This document shows, piece after piece, positions 1 to 10,708 of a stretch of DNA of 64,000 nucleotides. Below the pieces are notes generated by a model. It saw nothing but the letters and a program-made list of their open reading frames with translations, was not told where the DNA came from and searched no databases. Each line of letters opens with the position of its first letter. The first letter of the stretch is position 1. The DNA is from an uncultured Gammaproteobacteria bacterium (GTDB lineage: Bacteria > Pseudomonadota > Gammaproteobacteria > Steroidobacterales > Foliamicaceae): assembly GCA_951828235.1 (NCBI GenBank), contig OX639965.1, positions 951,191-1,015,190 on the forward strand. Direction: 5' to 3'. The position numbers and the translations under genes are program-made.

Positions 1-1115
1 TGCGGCCGTCCTGCCCGGCACATGACCGTGGCCGTTTGCGCCTGCGAAATCGGCAGACCGCGCGAGGCCCAACTGAACAGCCACCTCAAGCGCCGGTTGC
101 TCGCCGTATTGAGATTGCTCGCCAGAATGGTCGCCTTGACCGTGCGCCGGGACACCTTGACCTCATCGCCCGATGTGAAATACGGGTTGCGGTAGAGTTT
201 CTTCAAGGTCATGATCGCCAGCCCCAGGGTCCATAAGCAGAACCGCCGAATGCCGGCTTCCCGCATCGGAATCATGCAGGTAAACTCCAGCGCATTGCGC
301 AAGTGCCTATGGGTGACCCCGATCAGGGACTTCAGGCCGGCCTGAAAATCGTCCGTGCTGTGAAACTTCTCCAGCCGCTTCAATTGGGAGCCACGGCCGG
401 AAAAAAGCACCTGCGGCAACCAGCATGTTCCGCGGCGACGGTCCTCCCAGGTGTCCTTAAGGATGTTCGTCATCTGCAGACCCAGGCCGAATGACACCGC
501 CAAACGGCGCAGTTTCCGGCGGTGCTTCAGCAGGTCCGGGCAGTGCATGCAGAACAACTCCGCGAGCAGCTCGCCCACCACACCGGCCACCACGCAACAA
601 TACGCCCCGAGTTCTTCCAGGTCGCGAAGTCCCATGAGGCTCTTGTTGCGCTGAAACTTCGGCATCCCCGAGCACATGACGACCAGGCACCGCGTCACAG
701 CCTGCTGTTCCCCCGTGCTGAAGCCTCGCAATACTCGAACCACCCTGGCCGTGTTGCGAACCAGGTTGCGCTCGTCCGGCAGTACCTGATCCGATAACCG
801 GGGCGTCAAGGCAACGGCGAAAGCCTCCGCGTCCTCTTCGCCCTCAATGACAGCCAGGAAACGCTGATGAAACTCCGTTTTCCACTCATGTTCGAGCGAC
901 GGGTCGTCTTCAATCGTGTCGGCAATACGGCACAGCAGATAGGCCGTCGCGACCACGTCCGCAAGCTTCTTCGGCAGCACCGGAATCGTCAATGCGAACG
1001 TGCGCGAGACACCGGGAAGAATGCGAGCCTGGTACTCGCGATCATGCGAGTACGGCTCCATTTGGCCATGACTCATTCCAATAGAACCCCCGCTCTGTTG
1101 GCCATAAAGCCTCAT
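1..1115 (-). CDS. Squalene/phytoene synthase family protein (3' end outside window)
   Basis: Head-to-head prenyl synthase that joins two C15 (or C20) prenyl diphosphates; the product is most likely squalene, feeding hopanoid or sterol synthesis. Reading leftward from 1115, the protein has the first Asp-rich motif DTIEDD at residues 66-71 after SRTFALTIPVLP, and the second motif QMTNILKDTWED ending near residue 225. Both are Mg-diphosphate-binding hallmarks of the family. The ATG at 1115 is preferred because AGGAGG lies 7 nt upstream; ATG 1076 is an in-frame alternative with a poor site. About 371 codons are present and the stop lies beyond the window edge. A C-terminal segment with FCLWTLGLAIMTLKKL resembles farnesyl-diphosphate farnesyltransferases rather than HpnC/HpnD, but this assignment is from memory of the family. 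Confidence 0.85.
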   Translation of the reverse strand, partial: MRLYGQQSGGSIGMSHGQMEPYSHDREYQARILPGVSRTFALTIPVLPKKLADVVATAYLLCRIADTIEDDPSLEHEWKTEFHQRFLAVIEGEEDAEAFAVALTPRLSDQVLPDERNLVRNTARVVRVLRGFSTGEQQAVTRCLVVMCSGMPKFQRNKSLMGLRDLEELGAYCCVVAGVVGELLAELFCMHCPDLLKHRRKLRRLAVSFGLGLQMTNILKDTWEDRRRGTCWLPQVLFSGRGSQLKRLEKFHSTDDFQAGLKSLIGVTHRHLRNALEFTCMIPMREAGIRRFCLWTLGLAIMTLKKLYRNPYFTSGDEVKVSRRTVKATILASNLNTASNRRLRWLFSWASRGLPISQAQTATVMCRAGRP

Positions 1116-1320
1116 TCTGCCACCTCCTGCCCCGCATCCGCGATACGGACGGAATGGCGGTCAATAGACGCTTAGTGGAATTGACTATACCAAAACTCTG
1201 TGGGATTCTTGTGTGGTTCGTCATTCATTTCGTGTGTTTTTCGGGAATTGACGATAGCCGGACACAGGGGCATCCAGGGAACCACGCCGTGAGCATGTCA
1301 TCGCTTGAACGCGCAGGCGC

Positions 1321-3720
1321 ATGGGCCGCCCTGTCATGACGGGAGAATCCGTGCCTGAGATTGATGCGCCCCAGGCGCGGATCTCGCAATTGAGCGCGGC
1401 GATCCTGCGCATCAGTGCGAGTCTGGATCTCGCCACCGTGCTGCAGGAGGTGGTCGACAGCGCCCGCGCGCTTACCTATGCGCGCTACGGCGTAATTGTT
1501 ACCTTTGACCAGACGGGCGTAGTGCGCGACTTTGTGACCTCCGGATTCACGGCCGAAGAAAAGCGTCGGTTCACGGAGTGGCCCGACGGGCCACGACTGC
1601 TGGCGGACCTCCGCCACCGGCCGGGAACGCTGAAGCTGGCGGACCTGCCGGACTACGTGCACGACCACGGCTTCTTCTCGAAGCTGATGCCGTCCAAGAC
1701 GCTTCAGTCGATGCCGATGCTCCACCACGGCGAGCAAGTGGGTAGTTTCCTGGTTGCGGAAAAGGCGGACGCTGCGGACTTCACGAGCGAGGACGAGGAG
1801 TTGCTGATGCTGTTTGCCTCCCAGGCGGCAACGGCCATCGACAATGCGCGCACCCATCGCGACGAGCGGCGGGCGCGCGCCGATCTCGAAGCACTGGTGG
1901 AAACGTCGCCGGTGGGTGTGGTGGTAGTCGACGCGGGGTTGGGAAGACCGATGTCGGTCAATCGGGAGGCCAAGAGGATCGTGGAAACTCTGCGCACGCC
2001 GGACCAGTCCGTGGACGAACTGCTGGACGTGATGAAGTGCGAGCGCTCGGACGGGCGCGAGATTTCTCTCAACGAGCTTTCCCTCGCGCGGAGCCTGATG
2101 GACGCGGAGACCGTGCGCGCGGAGGAGATCGTACTGTCGGTGCCGGACGGCCGGCGCGTCTCCGTGCTTCTCAACGCTACGCCTATCCGATCGGATAACG
2201 GCAATGTCGTCTCGATCGTGATCACGATGCAGGACCTGGCGGCCCTGAACGAACTGGATCGGCAGCGATCGGCGTTTCTAAGCCTGGTGAGCCATGAATT
2301 GCGCGCGCCACTGGCCGCCATCAAGGGGTCGACCACGATCTGGCTCGGCGCCTCGCCGACGCCGGACCCGGCCGAGGCGGACCATTTCTTCCGGGTCATC
2401 AATGAGCAGGCGGACCAGATGCACAGGCTGATCAGCGACCTTCTCGAGGTTGGCCGAATCGAAGCGGGCATGCTTTCGGTATCCCCGGCGCCGACCGAAA
2501 TACCCACGATCGTGGAGCAAGCGCGGAACACCTTCTTGAGCGGTGGCGCCTCGCACCCGATCGCCATCGACCTTCCAGGCGACCTCCCCCGCGTGATGGC
2601 GGACGGACGGCGCATCGTACAGGTGCTGATCAATCTTTTCTCCAACGCCGCGCGGCACTCGGTCGGGTCCTCGCCGATCCGGGTCGCCGCCCTGCGCGAC
2701 GGCCCGCACGTGGCGATCGCGGTATCCGATGAGGGCCGGGGCGTGCCGCCGGAGAAGCTTCCTCACCTGTTCCGCAAACACGCCGGCGCGACCACCGACG
2801 ACCAGCGGCGCGGCCAGGGGAGCACGGGCCTGGGGCTGTCCATCTGCAAGGGCATCGTGGAAGCCCACGGGGGACGCATCTGGGCCGAGAGCGGCGGGGT
2901 CGGCCAGGGTGCGCGATTCACTCTGACGCTTCCGGTGGCCGAGGAAGCAGCCGCGGACCTGGGGCCGAACGGCGATCAAGCTGGAGTTTTCCGCAACACG
3001 GACAAGCGCGTACCCATTCTGGTGCTGGATGACGACCCACGAATGCTGCGCTTCGCACGCGAAGTGCTTACGCGAGCGGGCTACGCCGCCATCGTAACCG
3101 GCGAGCACCGCGAACTGTCCCGCGTTATCCGCGCCAGGAAACCCCGGTTGGTCGTGCTGGACCTGATGTTGCCTGACACGGACGGAATAGAACTCCTGGA
3201 AACCGTCCCGGAACTGGCTGAACTGCCGGTCATCTTTATCTCCGCCTACGGTCGGGACGAGACCATCGCCAGGGCCCTTGAGCGCGGCGCGGTGGATTAT
3301 CTGGTCAAGCCCTTCTCGGGCACCGAACTGACAGCAAGAATCCGCGCTGCGCTCCGCGCGCGGGCCGAACCGCAGGAGTTCACTCTCGCGGATCTTACCG
3401 TCAGCTTCGAGCAACGGCGTGTAACCCTGGCCGGACAGGATCTGCACCTGACCGCCAGGGAATTTGAGTTACTGCGCGCCCTGGCCCTGAACGCTCCAAG
3501 GTGTGTGACCTACGATGCGCTGATCCGCCGGATGTGGAAGGCCCCCGACGCCGGCGATTCCGACCGCGTACGCACTTTCGTCAAGCAACTGCGCCGCAAG
3601 CTCGGCGACAACGCAGGTCGCCCAGCCTACATCGTGAACGAGCGCGGCGTGGGCTATCGCATGCCCGCGCCGGCTACCGCTGGCAGTTCACACAGTAGTA
3701 GCTGGAACGCTGGCCGATAA
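1321..3720 (+). CDS. Soluble GAF sensor histidine kinase fused to OmpR-type response regulator
   Basis: A complete two-component system in one chain of 799 residues. Order: GAF-like sensor (about residues 20-180), a PAS-like segment (about 185-310), HisKA with phospho-acceptor His325 in LVSHELRAPLAA, HATPase_c (N box LINLFSNAARHS, G1 DEGRGVPP, G2 GSTGLGLSICKG), receiver domain (DDDP acid pocket near 570, phospho-acceptor Asp614 in VVLDLMLPDTDG, Lys663 in LVKPF), then a winged-helix DNA-binding domain (about 690-785) ending GVGYRMPAP. No transmembrane segment is visible, so it probably senses a cytoplasmic signal. The start is uncertain: ATG 1321, ATG 1336 or GTG 1351 (GGGAGA just upstream). 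The 3' end overlaps convergent mutM by 47 bp. Confidence 0.88.
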   Translation: MGRPVMTGESVPEIDAPQARISQLSAAILRISASLDLATVLQEVVDSARALTYARYGVIVTFDQTGVVRDFVTSGFTAEEKRRFTEWPDGPRLLADLRHRPGTLKLADLPDYVHDHGFFSKLMPSKTLQSMPMLHHGEQVGSFLVAEKADAADFTSEDEELLMLFASQAATAIDNARTHRDERRARADLEALVETSPVGVVVVDAGLGRPMSVNREAKRIVETLRTPDQSVDELLDVMKCERSDGREISLNELSLARSLMDAETVRAEEIVLSVPDGRRVSVLLNATPIRSDNGNVVSIVITMQDLAALNELDRQRSAFLSLVSHELRAPLAAIKGSTTIWLGASPTPDPAEADHFFRVINEQADQMHRLISDLLEVGRIEAGMLSVSPAPTEIPTIVEQARNTFLSGGASHPIAIDLPGDLPRVMADGRRIVQVLINLFSNAARHSVGSSPIRVAALRDGPHVAIAVSDEGRGVPPEKLPHLFRKHAGATTDDQRRGQGSTGLGLSICKGIVEAHGGRIWAESGGVGQGARFTLTLPVAEEAAADLGPNGDQAGVFRNTDKRVPILVLDDDPRMLRFAREVLTRAGYAAIVTGEHRELSRVIRARKPRLVVLDLMLPDTDGIELLETVPELAELPVIFISAYGRDETIARALERGAVDYLVKPFSGTELTARIRAALRARAEPQEFTLADLTVSFEQRRVTLAGQDLHLTAREFELLRALALNAPRCVTYDALIRRMWKAPDAGDSDRVRTFVKQLRRKLGDNAGRPAYIVNERGVGYRMPAPATAGSSHSSSWNAGR

Positions 3721-4489
3721 CGCGGCGCCGGATTTCCGCGTTGCAGGAGCGGCAGTCAAGGCCCTCCCGGTCGTACACATCCAGTTGCTGAGCGAAATAC
3801 CCCGGGCGCCCGCGCGCGTCGGCGAAATCGCGCAGCGTGGTCCCGCCTGCCTTGATCGCGTCGCCCAGCACGCCGCGAATGGCCTCGGCAAGGACCTCAT
3901 AGCGGCGTAATGCGATCCGGCCGGCGGCGCGGCGCGGGTGTATCCGGGCCCGGTACAGCGCCTCGCTGGCATAGATGTTCCCCAAACCCGCAACGACGGC
4001 CGGCATCATGAGATACGACTTGACGGCGATCCTGCGGCCAAGTGAGCGCTCCTTCAACCAGGCGCCGTTGAATTCGGCGCTCAGCGGCTCGGGGCCGAGT
4101 TCCGCCAGCAGCTTGTGGCGCAAGGGATCGCGCCCGCCCCACAGCAGGCTGCCGAACTTTCGCGGATCGGTAAACCTCAGGGCCTTCCCGCTATCGAACA
4201 CGAGATCATAGTGATCATGGGCGCCCGGTTTGGAGCCGGCCGCCACGACGGTGAAGCTGCCCGACATTCCCAGGTGCGCGATGGCCGTGCCGCGCTCGCT
4301 CTCCAGCAGCAGGTACTTGGCCCTGCGCCGAACGCCGAGCATCGTGGCGCCGGTGAGCTTGCGCTCCACCTCGCGGGGTATCGCCCATCTCAGCCGCCGC
4401 TCGCGAACGACAACATGTTCAACCCGAGCGCCCGCGACTGTGGGCTCGATGCCGCGGCGGGTCGTCTCGACCTCCGGCAACTCGGGCAC
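3674..4489 (-). CDS. mutM: Formamidopyrimidine-DNA glycosylase
   Basis: Bifunctional base-excision repair enzyme that removes 8-oxoguanine and formamidopyrimidines and cleaves the abasic site. The start is GTG 4489, chosen because it gives the obligatory N-terminus (M)PELPEVETTRRGI, in which Pro2 is the Schiff-base nucleophile and Glu3 the general acid. The 271-residue length matches the family. The C-terminal zinc finger is intact: CRSC followed by CVNCQR. It lies 25 nt downstream of the metallo-beta-lactamase-fold gene on the same strand, probably co-transcribed, and overlaps the 3' end of the convergent hybrid kinase by 47 bp. Confidence 0.96.
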   Translation of the reverse strand: MPELPEVETTRRGIEPTVAGARVEHVVVRERRLRWAIPREVERKLTGATMLGVRRRAKYLLLESERGTAIAHLGMSGSFTVVAAGSKPGAHDHYDLVFDSGKALRFTDPRKFGSLLWGGRDPLRHKLLAELGPEPLSAEFNGAWLKERSLGRRIAVKSYLMMPAVVAGLGNIYASEALYRARIHPRRAAGRIALRRYEVLAEAIRGVLGDAIKAGGTTLRDFADARGRPGYFAQQLDVYDREGLDCRSCNAEIRRRVIGQRSSYYCVNCQR

Positions 4490-4514
4490 ACCGGATTCCC
4501 GTCGGACTCCGGCG

Positions 4515-5375
4515 CTACCAGCCCATCTCGTGGAACTGGGCCATGCGCACCACGAAGGCCGGCAATTGCGACTCGTATCCGCGCAGGTGCTCGAATTCGG
4601 GGAAATGCAGCTTGCCGGCAATTTCTCCCACCGGGGTCCCGGCTTCCAGCTCCCTCCCTACCGCATCAATAATCGTTTCCATCCAGCGCCGCCGGATCAC
4701 CACCGCGTCCTTGCCCGCACGTGCGGGGCCATGCGCTCCGATCATCAGGTCGAAGTCCATGGCCTCGATCTCGCGCAGCGAACGCAGGTACTCGATGATG
4801 TCGTAGTCCGGCATAGTGCCCAGGCCCAGGAAACCGTCGGTGGCCAGGTCGGCGAGATAGATCGCCCGCTCCTCGGGAAAATCGAAGACCAGCAGGCAAT
4901 CGCCGTGGTTCTCGCCGAGGTAGCGCAGATGGAAACTCTCGCCGCCCAGGCTGAATCGCGTATTGCCGGAGATAGTCCGGTCCGGAATAACGAGGTGCGG
5001 GTTCGGATTGCGGAAGAAGAATTTCAGGCAGTTCTCGTGGCTGATGAACTCCGCGCCCTCGTCCCTGAAGATCTGCCCGCCCAGCACGTGGTCCCAGTGT
5101 TCGTGGCTGTAGATCACGTAGCGCACCGGCAGGTCCGTCACCCTCGCGATTTCCGCCCGATAGACTTCCGCGGCCTGCGGGCTGATCGGATCGGTTGCGA
5201 TCACGCCATCATCCGTAACCACGAATATGTTGCGGATGCCCCTGTGCCAGAAGGTATAGAGGCGCTCGGAAATCTTCGTGGTCTCGTATTCCCTGCTCCA
5301 GTCCTGCGCCAATGTCCCCGCGCTCCACGTGAGCAGCAGCGGTCCGATCAGGGCGGGCAACAGCGTTTTCTTCAC
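4515..5375 (-). CDS. Secreted metallo-beta-lactamase-fold hydrolase
   Basis: MBL-superfamily hydrolase, probably periplasmic and binding two metals. GTG 5375 is chosen because CGGGAGAACGAA precedes it and it yields a signal peptide (VKKTLLPALIGPLLLTWSAG, cleavage after TLAQ). The metal signature HEHWDH is clear, with a later GENHGDCLL and a C-terminal GAHGP supplying further metal ligands. The mature protein is about 260 residues. The family includes lactamases, thioesterases and many uncharacterised enzymes; nothing here fixes the substrate. It is divergent from ilvD across a 147-bp gap and precedes mutM by 25 nt. Confidence 0.85.
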   Translation of the reverse strand: MKKTLLPALIGPLLLTWSAGTLAQDWSREYETTKISERLYTFWHRGIRNIFVVTDDGVIATDPISPQAAEVYRAEIARVTDLPVRYVIYSHEHWDHVLGGQIFRDEGAEFISHENCLKFFFRNPNPHLVIPDRTISGNTRFSLGGESFHLRYLGENHGDCLLVFDFPEERAIYLADLATDGFLGLGTMPDYDIIEYLRSLREIEAMDFDLMIGAHGPARAGKDAVVIRRRWMETIIDAVGRELEAGTPVGEIAGKLHFPEFEHLRGYESQLPAFVVRMAQFHEMGW

Positions 5376-5522
5376 TTCGTTCTCCCGGTGGAAAGCCGTA
5401 AATTTACAGCTATTCACAATATCTTGCGCTATTTTCCGGATATTCAATCTACCCCGGGCTGATGTAAGATGTTTTGCTTGGCTGGCGCTGGGCGCCGGCG
5501 CAGGTAGACCAGGCCTGGGGAT
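5376..5522 (+). promoter_or_regulatory. Divergent promoter region between MBL-fold gene and ilvD
   Basis: A 147-bp gap, AT-rich at its left end, separates divergent starts. It contains the perfect 10-bp palindrome GTAAATTTAC at 5398-5407, close to the MBL gene start, and a TAAGAT at 5465-5470 that could serve as a -10 box for ilvD. No attenuator-like leader rich in Ile, Val or Leu codons was seen ahead of ilvD. Confidence 0.35.
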
Positions 5523-7256
5523 ATGAGAAGCGACACCGTAAAACGTGGCATCGAAAGGGCGCCACACCGGTCCTTGCTGCGCGCTACCGGCATAGTGCGC
5601 TCGGACGAGGATTTCGAACGTCCTTTCATCGGCATCTGCAACTCGTTTGTGGAGTTGATTCCCGGGCATGTACACCTGCAGAAGCTGGGAGCCACCGCGC
5701 GCGATGCCGTCCGAGAGGCGGGCGGCGTTCCGTTCGAATTCAACACCATCGGAGTGGACGACGGCATCGCCATGGGCCACATCGGCATGCGTTATTCGCT
5801 GCCGTCGCGCGAACTGATCGCCGACTCGGTCGAGACCATGGCCCAGGCGCACTGGCTGGACGGCCTGGTGTGCATTTCAAACTGCGACAAGATCGTGCCC
5901 GGCATGCTGATGGGCGCGCTCAGAATCAACATTCCGACGGTATTCGTGTCCGGCGGACCGATGAAGGCCGGGAAACTGCCGGGGGGCGAAAAGGTTGACC
6001 TGGCCAGCGTGTTCGAGGCCGTGGGGCGCCACCAGAAGGGCGACATCAGCGATGAAGAACTTGCCCAGCTAGAGGAACTGAGCTGCCCCACCTGCGGCTC
6101 ATGCTCCGGCATGTTCACCGCCAACTCCATGAACTGCCTGGTCGAAGCGCTGGGTCTGGCGCTGCCCGGCAACGGCTCCATCCTCGCCGTGGACCCGCGG
6201 CGCGACAAGCTGGTGCGGAAAGCAGGCGCGCGCGTGGTCGAGCTGGTGAAGCAGGACCTCAAGCCCCGCGACATCGTCACCGCCGATGCTTTTGACGACG
6301 GCTTCGCCCTGGACATGGCGATGGGCGGATCCACCAACACGGTGCTGCACCTGCTGGCGGCCACCCACGAGGCGGAAGTGCCCTACGACCTGGACCGGAT
6401 CAACCGCATGTCCGACCGGGTGCCTTACATTTGCAAGGTCTCCCCGGCCACGCCGGACGTTCACATGGAAGACGTCGAGCAGGCGGGCGGCGTATATGCC
6501 ATCCTGAAGGAACTGGACGCCATCGGCGTTCTGAACTCGGACCGGCCGACCGTGGCCGGAAATTTCGGCGAACGGCTAAGGGACGCCGAAGTGCAAAACC
6601 GTGCCGTGATTCGCAATCGCGACACTGCCTTTCGCGCCACCGGGGGCCTGAGTGTGTTGTTCGGTTCGCTGGCTCCGGAGGGCGCGATCATCAAGGTCGG
6701 AGCAGTGCCGGAGGAGCTGAAACGCTTCGAGGGCCACGCACGCATCTACGAGTCGCAGGACGACGCCGTTGAGGGAATCATGGCCGGCGAAGTGCGCGAG
6801 GGCGACGTGGTCATCATTCGCTACGAAGGCCCCAGGGGAGGTCCCGGCATGCCCGAAATGCTGCAGCCGACCTCCGCAATCGCGGGAATGGGCCTCGACA
6901 CGTCGGCTGCGCTGCTCACCGACGGGCGGTTTTCCGGCGCAACCCGGGGGCTGTCCATAGGTCATGTGTCGCCCGAGGCGGCGGCCGGGGGTCCGATCGC
7001 ACTCGTCCAGCCGGGCGATCGCATCGTGATCGACCTGGCGCGGCGCCGGGTAGACCTGGAGGTGGACCCCGAAGAACTCGAACGCAGGCAGGAGCGGCTG
7101 AAGCCGTTCCGTCCGAAAATCAAGGGTGGCTGGCTGGAGCGCTACACGCATTTCGTGACCAGCGCTTCCACCGGAGCCATCCTGCGCGTGTCCGACCCGG
7201 CCAGGGACGAGGCGCGCAAGGCTTCCCAACGTCATGAGGAACTTACCCATGTCTAG
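5523..7256 (+). CDS. ilvD: Dihydroxy-acid dehydratase
   Basis: Third common step of valine/isoleucine synthesis: dehydrates 2,3-dihydroxy-3-methylbutanoate (and the methylpentanoate homologue) to the 2-oxo acid, using an Fe-S cluster and Mg. The 577 residues match the short IlvD class. Cluster ligands are visible in [12 protein letters not shown] and [18 protein letters not shown], followed by the conserved [13 protein letters not shown] and the C-terminal [11 protein letters not shown]. First gene of ilvD-ilvB-ilvH-ilvC; its stop overlaps the ilvB start (ATGTCTAG), so the two are probably translationally coupled. Confidence 0.97.
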   Translation: MRSDTVKRGIERAPHRSLLRATGIVRSDEDFERPFIGICNSFVELIPGHVHLQKLGATARDAVREAGGVPFEFNTIGVDDGIAMGHIGMRYSLPSRELIADSVETMAQAHWLDGLVCISNCDKIVPGMLMGALRINIPTVFVSGGPMKAGKLPGGEKVDLASVFEAVGRHQKGDISDEELAQLEELSCPTCGSCSGMFTANSMNCLVEALGLALPGNGSILAVDPRRDKLVRKAGARVVELVKQDLKPRDIVTADAFDDGFALDMAMGGSTNTVLHLLAATHEAEVPYDLDRINRMSDRVPYICKVSPATPDVHMEDVEQAGGVYAILKELDAIGVLNSDRPTVAGNFGERLRDAEVQNRAVIRNRDTAFRATGGLSVLFGSLAPEGAIIKVGAVPEELKRFEGHARIYESQDDAVEGIMAGEVREGDVVIIRYEGPRGGPGMPEMLQPTSAIAGMGLDTSAALLTDGRFSGATRGLSIGHVSPEAAAGGPIALVQPGDRIVIDLARRRVDLEVDPEELERRQERLKPFRPKIKGGWLERYTHFVTSASTGAILRVSDPARDEARKASQRHEELTHV

Positions 7257-9045
7257 CACCAGCACTGCCGCAGCGGTGGCGGAAACGCCGCAGCGCCTGC
7301 GAGGCAGGGACGCCGTGCAGCAACACATCGGCAAGAAGATGTCGGGCGCGGAGATTTTTCTCCACGCGCTGGAAGCGGAGGACGCACGGGTTGTCTTCGG
7401 ACATCCCGGCGGGGCGGTAATTCACGTATATGACGAAATGGCGCGCGTGAAGCCGAACTTCCAGCATGTACTGGTGCGGCACGAGCAGGGCGGCACGCAT
7501 GCGGCGGAGGGCTACGCCAAGGCCACGGGACAGGTCGGAACCGTGCTGGTGACCAGCGGTCCCGGCGCCACCAACACCGTGACGGGCATTGCCGACGCCT
7601 TCATGGACTCCGTGCCGATCGTGGTCTTCACGGGACAGGTGCCCATGCCGTTGATCGGCAACGACGCCTTCCAGGAAACCGACACGCTGGGCGTGACCCG
7701 CAGCATCACCAAGCACAACTACCTGGTGCGCGCGCCGGACGAAATCCCGCGCATCGTGCACGAAGCCTATCACCTGGCGCGCACCGGGCGCCCCGGGCCG
7801 GTGGTGGTGGATCTGCCCAAGGACGTACTGATGGCCGAGGGCGTCTTCCAGTTCGACGAAGAGATCCGGATGCGCGGCTACTCGGTTCCGGACGAGTGCG
7901 ACGAGATCAGGCTGCGCCGCGCGGTTCGGATGCTCGAGAAATCGCAGCGGCCGCTGCTGTACGTGGGCGGAGGCACGATCAACTCCAACGCCGCGGAAGT
8001 GCTGACGGAGTTTGCGCGTCACCTCAATATCCCGGTCACGACCAGCCTGCACGGGCTGGGTGCGTTTCCGGAGGACGACCCACTTTCGCTGGGCATGCTC
8101 GGCATGCACGGCATGTGGTGGGCCAACCAGGCGGTGCAGCACGCCGATCTCATCATCGCCGTGGGCGCCCGTTTCGACGACCGCGTCACCGGCATGGTCG
8201 ATCGCTGGGCGCCGCACGCCGCAGTCATTCATATCGAGATCGACAAGTCCTGCATCTCCAAAAACATCTACGCCGACCTGGCGTTTAACGCCGACGTGAA
8301 GTCGGTGCTGGAAAGGCTGCGCCCGCTGGTCAATCCGAAGAAGGTCAAGCGCTGGCTGAACAAGATCCAGGACTGGCGCGACGAGTGCCCGCTGACCTAT
8401 GCCGACGATGGAGAGTTGCGGCCGCAGTACGTACTTGAAAGGCTGCGGGCGAAGTCCGGCGGCGATGCGGTGGTTTGCACCGATGTGGGCCAGAACCAGA
8501 TGTGGGCCGCGCAATACCTGAAGTTTACCCAGCCACGGTCACACATTACTTCGGGCGGCCTGGGGACCATGGGCTTCTCGCTGCCTGCCGCTCTTGGCGC
8601 CGGGTTCGGAATGCGCGCCTACGGCATCGACAAGACCGTAATCTCGATCAACGGCGACGGGGGCTTCATGATGAACGCCCAGGAACTGGCGGTGGCGTCG
8701 GCGCACGGCATCCCGCTCAAGGTCGTGATCATGAACAACAACTTCCTGGGGATGGTGCGCCAGTGGCAGGAGCTGTTCCATGAGAACCGCTTCAGCCATA
8801 CGGACCTCACCGACACCAACCCGGACTTCGTGCAGCTCGCGCGCGCCAGCCGCTGCGTGGCCCTGCGTGCGAACCGGCCGGACCAGGTGGAAGACGTGAT
8901 CGAAAAGGCCTGGGAGATAAACGACCGGCCGGTGGTGATGGAGTTCCGCGTGGTCAAGGAAGAGATGGTGTTTCCGATGGTGCCGGCGGGCAAGTCGTCC
9001 GACGAGATGATCACGTCGCGGCACGCGCCCGAGACCTTCGTATGA
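7249..9045 (+). CDS. ilvB: Acetolactate synthase, large (catalytic) subunit
   Basis: ThDP-dependent enzyme that condenses pyruvate with pyruvate or 2-oxobutyrate, the committed step to Val/Leu/Ile. The N-terminal ThDP-binding half has the pattern [17 protein letters not shown] with the catalytic Glu; the FAD-type middle domain follows ([10 protein letters not shown]), and the C-terminal half carries the ThDP/Mg motif [13 protein letters not shown] with [14 protein letters not shown] 7249 is preferred over 7234 because AGGA lies 8 nt upstream and it overlaps the ilvD stop. About 598 residues, normal for IlvB/IlvI. The last codon overlaps ilvH by 4 nt. Confidence 0.96.
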   Translation: MSSTSTAAAVAETPQRLRGRDAVQQHIGKKMSGAEIFLHALEAEDARVVFGHPGGAVIHVYDEMARVKPNFQHVLVRHEQGGTHAAEGYAKATGQVGTVLVTSGPGATNTVTGIADAFMDSVPIVVFTGQVPMPLIGNDAFQETDTLGVTRSITKHNYLVRAPDEIPRIVHEAYHLARTGRPGPVVVDLPKDVLMAEGVFQFDEEIRMRGYSVPDECDEIRLRRAVRMLEKSQRPLLYVGGGTINSNAAEVLTEFARHLNIPVTTSLHGLGAFPEDDPLSLGMLGMHGMWWANQAVQHADLIIAVGARFDDRVTGMVDRWAPHAAVIHIEIDKSCISKNIYADLAFNADVKSVLERLRPLVNPKKVKRWLNKIQDWRDECPLTYADDGELRPQYVLERLRAKSGGDAVVCTDVGQNQMWAAQYLKFTQPRSHITSGGLGTMGFSLPAALGAGFGMRAYGIDKTVISINGDGGFMMNAQELAVASAHGIPLKVVIMNNNFLGMVRQWQELFHENRFSHTDLTDTNPDFVQLARASRCVALRANRPDQVEDVIEKAWEINDRPVVMEFRVVKEEMVFPMVPAGKSSDEMITSRHAPETFV

Positions 9046-9632
9046 ACGACGAAGCCATCACGCTGACCCCGCAGCAGCTCATCCGCAAACGGGCGGCGGG
9101 CGAGCCGGTGGAGCCGGGCGCGCCGCCGCAGGCCCAGCAGCACATCATCAACGTGCTGCTGGAGAACTCGATGGGCGCGCTGATCCGTGTGGTGAACATG
9201 TTCTCCGCCCGCGGTTTCAATATCGACAGCGTGACCGTGGGGGTGACCGACGACCCGACGGTTTCGCGCATGTGCATCGTCACGCGCGGCAACGACCGGG
9301 TCATTTCCCAGATCATCCGCCAGCTCAACCGGCTGGTGGACACGATCGAGGTGGATGACGTCACCGGCACCGACTTCGTCGAGCGGGAACTGTGCATGAT
9401 CAAGGTGCGCTGCACCGGCGACAAGCGCTCGGAAGTCCTGCAGATCAACGAGATCTTCCGCGGGAGGGTGGTTGACGTGACGCGGGACATTCTGGCCCTT
9501 GAGATCGTCGGCCCCACCAGGAAGGTTGACGCATTCGTCAACCTGATGAGAATGCACGGAATAGAAGAAGTCGCGCGCTCCGGTCGCGTGGCCATGCAAC
9601 GCGCGCCGCAACCGACTCGCGGCGAGATCTAG
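9042..9632 (+). CDS. ilvH: Acetolactate synthase, small (regulatory) subunit
   Basis: Regulatory subunit that confers valine feedback inhibition on IlvB. The 196 residues hold an ACT domain ([20 protein letters not shown] with [10 protein letters not shown]) and the ACT-like C-terminal half ([20 protein letters not shown]). The N-terminal ~30 residues, rich in Ala, Pro and Glu, are longer than in E. coli IlvH. The ATG overlaps the ilvB stop as ATGA, a coupled pair. Followed 50 nt later by ilvC. Confidence 0.95.
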   Translation: MNDEAITLTPQQLIRKRAAGEPVEPGAPPQAQQHIINVLLENSMGALIRVVNMFSARGFNIDSVTVGVTDDPTVSRMCIVTRGNDRVISQIIRQLNRLVDTIEVDDVTGTDFVERELCMIKVRCTGDKRSEVLQINEIFRGRVVDVTRDILALEIVGPTRKVDAFVNLMRMHGIEEVARSGRVAMQRAPQPTRGEI

Positions 9633-9682
9633 GAATTCGCGCCGCTGCGCTTTGCTGCGGCGCCAGCAGCATAGGGCCTGAT

Positions 9683-10669
9683 ATGAAGATTCATTACGAA
9701 GCCGACCAGTCCATCATTCGTGGCCGCAAGGTGGCGGTTCTGGGTTACGGAAGCCAGGGGCATGCCCACGCCCTGAACCTGAAGGAGAGCGGCGTGCAGG
9801 TCGTGGTCGGACTGCGCGAAGGCTCCTCCTCCCGCGAAGAAGCGGTGTCGCAGGGCCTGAGCGTCCTGGGCATGGACGCCGCCGCCGCCTGGGGCGACGT
9901 GGTGATGATCCTGGTGCCCGACCAGCACCACCGGCGAGTGTACGAGTCCGCCGTGGCGCCCAACCTCGAAGCGGGGCAGGCGCTGGCGGTGGGGCACGGC
10001 TTCAGCGTGCTGTACGGCCAGGTAACGCCCCCCGACGACGTGGACGTGTTCATGGTGGCGCCCAAGAGCCCGGGACACCTGGTGCGGCGCATGTACCTGC
10101 AGGGCGCGGGCGTGCCCTGCCTGGCCGCCGTCCACCAGGACGCCACCGGCGGCGCGCTGGACCTGGCGCTGAGTTACGCCGACGGCATCGGCGGGATCCG
10201 CGCGGGTGTCATCGAGACCAACTTCAAGGACGAAACCGAGACCGACCTGTTCGGCGAGCAGGCCGTTCTTTGCGGCGGCTCGGAGGAACTGATCAAGGCC
10301 GGGTTCGAAACCCTGGTGGAGGCCGGCTACCCGCCGGAACTGGCGTACTTCGAGGTATTGCACGAACTCAAGCTGATCGTGGACCTCTACTACGAGGGCG
10401 GCCTAAAGCGCATGAACTACTCGGTGAGCGACACGGCGGAGTACGGCAACTACTCGCGCGGCCCCAGGGTGGTGGGCGATGCATCGCGCAAGGCCATGAA
10501 GCAGATCCTGGCGGACATCCAGTCCGGCGAGTTCGCCCGCGAGTGGATCGAGGAATTCGAGAACGGCGAACCCCGCCTGCACGAAATGCGGGCCAGGACC
10601 GCGGCGCATCCCATCGAAGCCGTCGGCGCCAATCTCCGCAAGATGATGAACTGGCTGCCTAGGGACTGA
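9683..10669 (+). CDS. ilvC: Ketol-acid reductoisomerase, class I
   Basis: Isomerises and reduces acetolactate or acetohydroxybutyrate to the 2,3-dihydroxy acid with NADPH and Mg. The Rossmann fingerprint [17 protein letters not shown] is present near residue 18, and the C-terminal knotted domain has the metal ligands in [12 protein letters not shown] and the conserved SDTAEYG. The 328-residue length marks the short class I enzyme. It completes a four-gene cluster that covers the whole common pathway apart from the transaminase. Confidence 0.97.
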   Translation: MKIHYEADQSIIRGRKVAVLGYGSQGHAHALNLKESGVQVVVGLREGSSSREEAVSQGLSVLGMDAAAAWGDVVMILVPDQHHRRVYESAVAPNLEAGQALAVGHGFSVLYGQVTPPDDVDVFMVAPKSPGHLVRRMYLQGAGVPCLAAVHQDATGGALDLALSYADGIGGIRAGVIETNFKDETETDLFGEQAVLCGGSEELIKAGFETLVEAGYPPELAYFEVLHELKLIVDLYYEGGLKRMNYSVSDTAEYGNYSRGPRVVGDASRKAMKQILADIQSGEFAREWIEEFENGEPRLHEMRARTAAHPIEAVGANLRKMMNWLPRD

Positions 10670-10708
10670 TCCCCGCCGGAGCAATGGCAATTGACAAGAA
10701 TTGATCGG

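Noticed and set aside
5376..5522. Attenuator leader for the ilv operon
   Set aside because: No leader peptide rich in branched-chain codons and no terminator-like hairpin is visible in the gap.
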